Source: Actinomycetes bacterium (GTDB taxonomy: Bacteria > Actinomycetota > Actinomycetes > Mycobacteriales > Mycobacteriaceae). Taken from it: a stretch of 64,000 bases of DNA. The notes below the pieces were generated by a model, which worked only from the letters and a program-made list of their open reading frames with translations, ran no database searches and was not told the DNA's origin. The number at the start of each line of letters is the position of its first letter. Within the stretch, counting starts at the first letter, position 1. The position numbers and the translations under genes were made by a program. The DNA is taken from the NCBI GenBank assembly GCA_023460175.1, contig JAEWRC010000024.1, positions 1-64,000 of the forward strand, read 5' to 3'. This document shows, piece by piece, positions 59,468-64,000 of the stretch.

Positions 59468-61614
59468 GACGTCTTTCGAAGGACGAGCACCGATCTCGGT
59501 TCCAGGGTGACCGTCTGGCCCGCGCGCACCACGGTGTCGCTGGCTCCGGTCGGGGTGGCGGTGTCCAAGGCCGAACTCCATTCCTGTGCGTAGCGACCGT
59601 CAGGGGTGACGAAGTCCATACCCTCGGCGCTGGCGTTGAAACACAGCAGGAACGAGTCGTCGATCACGCGCTCGCCGCGTCGGTCCGGCTCGGGAATGGC
59701 CTCCCCGTTGAGGAAGACCGCCAGCGACGCCCCGAACGGTGCGTCCCAGTCCTCGGGCGTCATCTCCTGACCCGACGGGGTCAGCCAGGCGATGTCGCGG
59801 TACTGGTCGCCGCTGCGGATCGGGGTGCCGGCGAAGAACCTCCGACGCCGGAACACCGGGTGCGCCCGGCGCAGATCGGTGGCCCGGCGGAAGAACGCCA
59901 ACAGGTCGGCGTTGGTTTCGCACAGCGACCAGTCCATCCAGGACAGTTCGGAGTCCTGGCAGTAGACGTTGTTGTTGCCGAATTGGCTGCGCCCCAACTC
60001 GTCGCCGTGGCTGATCATCGGGGTGCCCTGGCTGACCATCAGGGTGGCGATGATGTTGCGCATCTGCTTGGCCCGCAACGCCAGGATCTCCGGGTCGTCG
60101 GTGGGACCCTCCACGCCGCAGTTCCAGGACCGGTTGTGGTTCTCTCCGTCGGCGTTGCCCTCGCCGTTGGCCTCATTGTGTTTCTCGTTGTAGGACACCA
60201 GATCTGCCAGGGTGAAGCCGTCGTGGGCGGTGACGAAGTTGATGCTGGCGCCGGGTCGACGGCCGGTGTGCTCGTACAGGTCCGAGGAACCCGTGAGCCG
60301 GGAGGCGAATTCGCCGAGGGTGGCCGGCTGACCGCGCCAGTAGTCGCGCACCGTGTCGCGGTACTTTCCGTTCCATTCGGTCCACAGCCCGGGGAAGTTG
60401 CCCACCTGGTAGCCGCCCTCGCCGACATCCCACGGCTCGGCGATGAGCTTCACCTGGCTGATCACCGGATCCTGTTGCACCAGATCGAAGAACGCCGACA
60501 ACCGGTCCACGTCGTAGAACTCGCGCGCCAGGGTCGAGGCCAGGTCGAAGCGGAACCCGTCGACGTGCATCTCGAGCACCCAGTACCGCAGCGAGTCCAT
60601 GATCAGCTGCAGGGTGTGCGGGTGCCGCGCGTTGAGGCTGTTGCCGGTGCCGGTGAAGTCCTTGTAGTGGCGCAGATCCCCGTCGAGCAGCCGGTAGTAG
60701 GCGGCGTTGTCGATGCCGCGGAAGTTCAGCGTCGGGCCCAGGTGGTCACCCTCGGCGGTGTGGTTGTAGACGACGTCGAGGATGACCTCGATGCCGGCCT
60801 CGTGGAAGGCCCGGACCATGGCCTTGAACTCCGCGACGGCCCCGCCGGCCTTGTGAGTGGCGGCGTACTGGTAGTGCGGGGCGAAGAAGCCGAAGGTGTT
60901 GTAGCCCCAGTAGTTTCGCAGCCCGAGGTCCAGTAGGCGCTGGTCGTGCAGGAACTGATGCACCGGCATGAGCTCGATGGCCGTGACGTCGAGCGACTTC
61001 AGGTGCTCGATGATCACCGGATGGCCTAGGCCCGCGTAGGTTCCGCGCAGCTCCTCGGGAATGCCGGGATGGTTCTGCGTCATCCCCTTGACGTGCGCCT
61101 CGTAGATGATCGTGTGGTGGTACGGCGTGCGCGGCGGACGGTCGTTGGCCCAGTTGAAGAACGGGTTGATCACCACGCTGGTCATGGTGTGGCCCAACGA
61201 ATCCACCCGCGGCGGGGTGCCGCCGGACGCCGGATCCTCGGCGTTGCGGTCGTAGGAGAACAGGGCCTGGGAGAAATGGAAATCACCGTGGAAGGACTTG
61301 CCGTACGGGTCCAGCAGCAGCTTGGAGGCGTCGCACCGGTGGCCGGCCGCCGGCTCCCAGGGGCCGTGCACCCGGTAGCCGTAGCGCTGCCCGGGCGCGA
61401 CCGCGGGCAGGTACGCGTGCCACACGTGGCCGTCCACCTCATCGAGTTCGATGCGCGTCTCGCCGCCGTCCTTGCCGATCAGGCACAGCTCGACCCGGTC
61501 GGCGATCTCGGAGAACAACGCGAAGTTGGTGCCCGCGCCGTCGTAGGTGGCACCCAGCGGGTAGGCGCTGCCCGGCCACACGTGGCGCCCGGCCTCCGGT
61601 GCCGTGATGGTCAC
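59464..61614 (-). CDS. treX: Glycogen debranching enzyme TreX (GlgX-like)
   Basis: A 716-residue GH13 isoamylase-type debranching enzyme (Mtb TreX about 721 aa) that supplies linear maltodextrins to TreY. An N-terminal CBM48 domain (about 13-140) precedes the catalytic barrel. The nucleophile is Asp357 (GFRFD) and the acid/base Glu393 (IAEPWD), with TAHDGFTLADLVSYN further on. The GTG start at 61614 overlaps the stop of the acyltransferase gene by 4 bases (GTGA). The longer reading to 61851 would lie inside that gene. Confidence 0.94.
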   Translation of the reverse strand: MTITAPEAGRHVWPGSAYPLGATYDGAGTNFALFSEIADRVELCLIGKDGGETRIELDEVDGHVWHAYLPAVAPGQRYGYRVHGPWEPAAGHRCDASKLLLDPYGKSFHGDFHFSQALFSYDRNAEDPASGGTPPRVDSLGHTMTSVVINPFFNWANDRPPRTPYHHTIIYEAHVKGMTQNHPGIPEELRGTYAGLGHPVIIEHLKSLDVTAIELMPVHQFLHDQRLLDLGLRNYWGYNTFGFFAPHYQYAATHKAGGAVAEFKAMVRAFHEAGIEVILDVVYNHTAEGDHLGPTLNFRGIDNAAYYRLLDGDLRHYKDFTGTGNSLNARHPHTLQLIMDSLRYWVLEMHVDGFRFDLASTLAREFYDVDRLSAFFDLVQQDPVISQVKLIAEPWDVGEGGYQVGNFPGLWTEWNGKYRDTVRDYWRGQPATLGEFASRLTGSSDLYEHTGRRPGASINFVTAHDGFTLADLVSYNEKHNEANGEGNADGENHNRSWNCGVEGPTDDPEILALRAKQMRNIIATLMVSQGTPMISHGDELGRSQFGNNNVYCQDSELSWMDWSLCETNADLLAFFRRATDLRRAHPVFRRRRFFAGTPIRSGDQYRDIAWLTPSGQEMTPEDWDAPFGASLAVFLNGEAIPEPDRRGERVIDDSFLLCFNASAEGMDFVTPDGRYAQEWSSALDTATPTGASDTVVRAGQTVTLEPRSVLVLRKTS

Positions 61615-63782
61615 CACCAACCGGTCGCGGCGGCGATCTGGCGGCCCAACTCGGGTGCCATGGTGCGCATGTACGTCGCGGTGAAGTGGTGCGAATCGTG
61701 GTACATCAGGACGTTGCCCTCGACCGCCCGGCAGAAGTCGGCCCGGCACACCGCCTCGCTCATGTCCAACGGCTTGAGGTTGGGGAAGCGGTCCAGGAAT
61801 TCGAGGGTGGGGTTCTCCGGGGCCAGCACCACCGACCGCTTGACGCCGCACGAGACCGAGTCACCGCCGTCGGCCAGGCAATCACTGGGGAAGAACGGCT
61901 TGGTGTTCTTGACCATCCAGGGGGTGTCGCGCATGGCCAGCACCTCGATGCCGTGCTCGGCGAACTCCTCCCAGATGCCGATGTAGGTCCCGGGCATCAC
62001 GTCACCCGGCTTGATGTTCCACGGCCGGGTGGAGGTGGTGAACACGTAGTCCGGTTCGTCCTCGATGATCTCGGCCATGGCCTTGCGGACCCAGTCGTGG
62101 CACTGCGGGTAGCGCGAGTTGCTGCCCATGATCAGCGGGTTCTTCTCGGTGGACAGCGGGCAGGCCATCTTCAGGTAGGTGACCACCTTGAAGTCGTGCA
62201 TCCGGCCGAGCAGATCCAGCGCCGTCAGCCAGTGCTCGGCGTGCGAGCCGCCCGCGATGGCGATGGTGCGGGTGGCGTCGGTGTCGCCGTAGCTGCACTT
62301 GATGACGTCGGCGTTCTTGAAGTTGCTGATGCAGCCGTCGGTGGTCGAGATCGGCAGGTCCTTGGCGGCCTCGAGGACGGTCGGGCGCATCGGTACCCGC
62401 GGCACCCGCGCGTCGTTCAGCAGCGCCTTGGCGCCCGGGTAGTCCCGGGTGCTCAGGCCCGCGAGTTCCTTGCCGTCGGCGCGTTGCAGCATCACGTGCT
62501 CGCGCCAGGTGAACGAGGTCGCGGTCAGGGCGACCCCGAGCAGCGCGACCGTCGAACCGAGCACGATCGTGGGCCGGCGCAACCGCTGCCGCAGCGGCAC
62601 CTTGATCGCCGGGACCGCCGCCGGGGCGGCGCCCCGGTAGCGCAGCGGTTCCTCGATGTAGCGCATGGTCAGGTAGGCCAGCACGCCGGAGACCGCCAGG
62701 ATCACCGCGCCGTCGACCAGCGTCGCGTGCGTGCGCCCGCTGTAGGCCAGCCAGAAGATCAGCAGCGGCCAATGCCAGAGGTACAGGGAGTAGGCGAGGG
62801 ATCCGAGGGTCACAAACGGACCCCAGGCCAGCACCCGGTTGGGCAGCGGCATCTTGCCGCGGCAGTGCGGGTCGGCCTGCCGGTTGGCCGCCGCCAGGAT
62901 CATCAGGATGGTGGCGCCGACGGGGACCAGCGCCCACGGGCCCGGGAACTCCTGGCCGCCGTCGATCAGCATGCCGCAGGACAGGATCGCGGCCAGGCCG
63001 ACGACAGCCATCAGGCTGCGGATCCACATCGGCAACCGCAGCGAGCCCACCGCCGCGCCGGCCAGCGCCCCGGCCAGTAGTTCCCAGCCGCGCGCGAAGC
63101 TGTTGTAGTAGGCGGCCGACGGATCGGCGTTGTGCGCGAAGATCGCGTAGACGAACGAGGCGATGGTCAGCGCGCTGATCAGCACCAGGAAGAAGATCCG
63201 CAGATTGCGGCCCAGCGGCTTACGCAGCAGCGCGGTGCACAGCAGGACGATCACCAGGAATGCGATGTAGAACTGACCCTGCACCGACATCGACCAGATG
63301 TGCTGCAGCGGGCTGACCGCCTCACCTGCGCGCAGATAGTCGCCGGCGGTGTTCGAGAGCTCCCAGTTCTGGTAGTAGCCGAGGCTGGCCAGGCTCTGGT
63401 CGGCGAAGGCCTCCCAGCGCGTCTCCGGCTGGATGAGGATGGTCAGCACCGCGGAGGCGGCCAGCACCACAACCAGCGCGGGCAGCAGTCGTCGGACCAG
63501 CCGGGTGACCTCCGCGCGGGGCGACGGCAGGGTCTGGGCGGTCAGCGAGTTGCGCAGCAGCCGGCCGCCGAAGAAGAACCCGGACAGCACCAGGAACACG
63601 TCGACACCACCGGAAACCCGGCCGAACCACACATGGAAGACAGCAACCAGCGCGATGGCCACGCCGCGCAGGCCATCGAGATCATGTCGGTAGAAACCCG
63701 CCTTCCTGGCCCCCTTCGCGGGCGGGGACGCAGGCTCCGGAACGGTTGCAGAAGCCGGCCGGTTGGGGAGCAAGGCGATCAT
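61611..63782 (-). CDS. Acyltransferase-3/SGNH fusion membrane protein (OafA-like, Rv1565c type)
   Basis: A 723-residue protein. The N-terminal acyltransferase-3 domain has about ten membrane segments (residues 35-400), with the family motif region YRHDLDGLRGVAIALVAVFH and GGVDVFLVLSGFF. A C-terminal extracytoplasmic SGNH-hydrolase-like domain follows: Ser in IAGGSHAEHW and Asp/His in DSHH at 696-699. Such proteins O-acylate extracellular glycans or glycolipids. The acceptor is unknown; translational coupling to treX makes a trehalose- or glucan-related acceptor worth considering. It is the first gene of the tre operon and is divergent from bioA. Mtb Rv1565c is about 729 aa. Confidence 0.9.
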   Translation of the reverse strand: MIALLPNRPASATVPEPASPPAKGARKAGFYRHDLDGLRGVAIALVAVFHVWFGRVSGGVDVFLVLSGFFFGGRLLRNSLTAQTLPSPRAEVTRLVRRLLPALVVVLAASAVLTILIQPETRWEAFADQSLASLGYYQNWELSNTAGDYLRAGEAVSPLQHIWSMSVQGQFYIAFLVIVLLCTALLRKPLGRNLRIFFLVLISALTIASFVYAIFAHNADPSAAYYNSFARGWELLAGALAGAAVGSLRLPMWIRSLMAVVGLAAILSCGMLIDGGQEFPGPWALVPVGATILMILAAANRQADPHCRGKMPLPNRVLAWGPFVTLGSLAYSLYLWHWPLLIFWLAYSGRTHATLVDGAVILAVSGVLAYLTMRYIEEPLRYRGAAPAAVPAIKVPLRQRLRRPTIVLGSTVALLGVALTATSFTWREHVMLQRADGKELAGLSTRDYPGAKALLNDARVPRVPMRPTVLEAAKDLPISTTDGCISNFKNADVIKCSYGDTDATRTIAIAGGSHAEHWLTALDLLGRMHDFKVVTYLKMACPLSTEKNPLIMGSNSRYPQCHDWVRKAMAEIIEDEPDYVFTTSTRPWNIKPGDVMPGTYIGIWEEFAEHGIEVLAMRDTPWMVKNTKPFFPSDCLADGGDSVSCGVKRSVVLAPENPTLEFLDRFPNLKPLDMSEAVCRADFCRAVEGNVLMYHDSHHFTATYMRTMAPELGRQIAAATGWW

Positions 63783-63843
63783 CGTCGCCCGACAATCTAC
63801 CTAACCGAGCTTCGTAACTCATTTCCGCGGCGGATTAGGCTCG

Positions 63844-64000
63844 GTGTCCGTGTGTGCGTTGACCCCCGAGGAGATCAGTGCGGTCGATGCCGCCCATGTC
63901 TGGCATCCGTACAGCACCATCGGCGCGCCGGGCACGTTGCCGCCGGTCGTGGCACTGGCCGCGCGCGGCGCGTGGCTGACGCTGTCCCGCGACGGCCGGC
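63844..64000 (+). CDS. bioA: Adenosylmethionine-8-amino-7-oxononanoate aminotransferase BioA, N-terminal part (3' end outside window)
   Basis: About 52 residues are visible before the right edge. The reading TPEEISAVDAAHVWHPYSTI followed by VVALAARGAWLTLSRDG matches the N-terminus of BioA, the PLP enzyme of biotin synthesis (substrate-binding HPY motif present). The position after the acyltransferase gene fits Mtb Rv1568. The start may be GTG 63844 or GTG 63850. TAGGCT at 63836-63841 would place a leaderless start at 63850. Confidence 0.8.
   Translation, partial: MSVCALTPEEISAVDAAHVWHPYSTIGAPGTLPPVVALAARGAWLTLSRDGR

Noticed and set aside
1..64000. CRISPR arrays, tRNA or rRNA genes, insertion sequences
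   Set aside because: No regularly spaced repeats, no tRNA cloverleaf signatures or rRNA stretches, and no transposase genes were seen on reading the window. A dedicated tRNAscan or ISfinder run was not possible.

Overview
The window is chromosomal DNA of a non-tuberculous mycobacterium (Mycobacterium/Mycolicibacterium type). It is GC-rich with dense, often overlapping operons. The backbone gene order follows Mycobacterium tuberculosis (Mtb) Rv1477 to Rv1568: ripA-ripB-moxR1, fabG1-inhA-hemH, mutA-mutB-meaB, a lipL-type esterase, ileS, dinX, ansA, lspA, dnaE1, ilvA, treZ-treY-treX and bioA. The two edge genes (ripA-like at the left, bioA at the right) are cut by the window. Comparisons with Mtb proteins come from memory, not from a database search.

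Layout. 1-4604: peptidoglycan hydrolases RipA (3' end) and RipB, then the MoxR/DUF58/VWA operon. 4637-7294: mycolic-acid genes fabG1 and inhA, then ferrochelatase hemH. 7266-10902: conserved membrane and hypothetical genes. 11076-16221: methylmalonyl-CoA mutase (mutA, mutB) and its GTPase chaperone meaB. 16299-17570: a lipL-like beta-lactamase-fold esterase. 17571-37856: an accessory lipid locus (below). 37865-41282: ileS behind a T-box leader. 41327-48510: S4 protein, DUF222/HNH protein, dinX, ansA, lspA, rluD-like, rarD and a SecD-P1-like protein. 48606-55396: dnaE1, small membrane proteins, a Ddn-like protein, ilvA and a hypothetical. 55450-63782: an acyltransferase-treX-treY-treZ operon on the minus strand. 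63844-64000: start of bioA.

Main discovery. In place of the pks5/papA4/fadD24 genes that Mtb carries between lipL and ileS, this genome has what looks like a complete sulfolipid-1 (SL-1) pathway in about 18 kb: pks2, papA1, mmpL8, chp1, sap, stf0, papA2 and fadD23. The order pks2-papA1-mmpL8 / chp1-sap / papA2 is the same as in the Mtb Rv3820-Rv3826 locus. Two things differ. The trehalose sulfotransferase stf0, which is unlinked in Mtb (Rv0295c), sits between sap and papA2. fadD23 lies downstream of papA2 instead of upstream of pks2. SL-1 is classically regarded as a marker of Mtb and its closest relatives. PhoP-like direct repeats lie in the intergenic regions of the locus: one strong before pks2, one good between sap and stf0, one weak before papA2. 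An unrecognised module follows: an HTH regulator, a membrane protein and a half-size condensation-domain-like protein.

How the genes could work together (inference). MutAB/MeaB interconvert succinyl- and methylmalonyl-CoA, the extender for Pks2. FadD23 activates the starter fatty acid. TreXYZ release trehalose from glycogen-type glucans, and Stf0 sulfates trehalose. PapA2, PapA1 and Chp1 add the acyl chains, while MmpL8 and Sap handle export.
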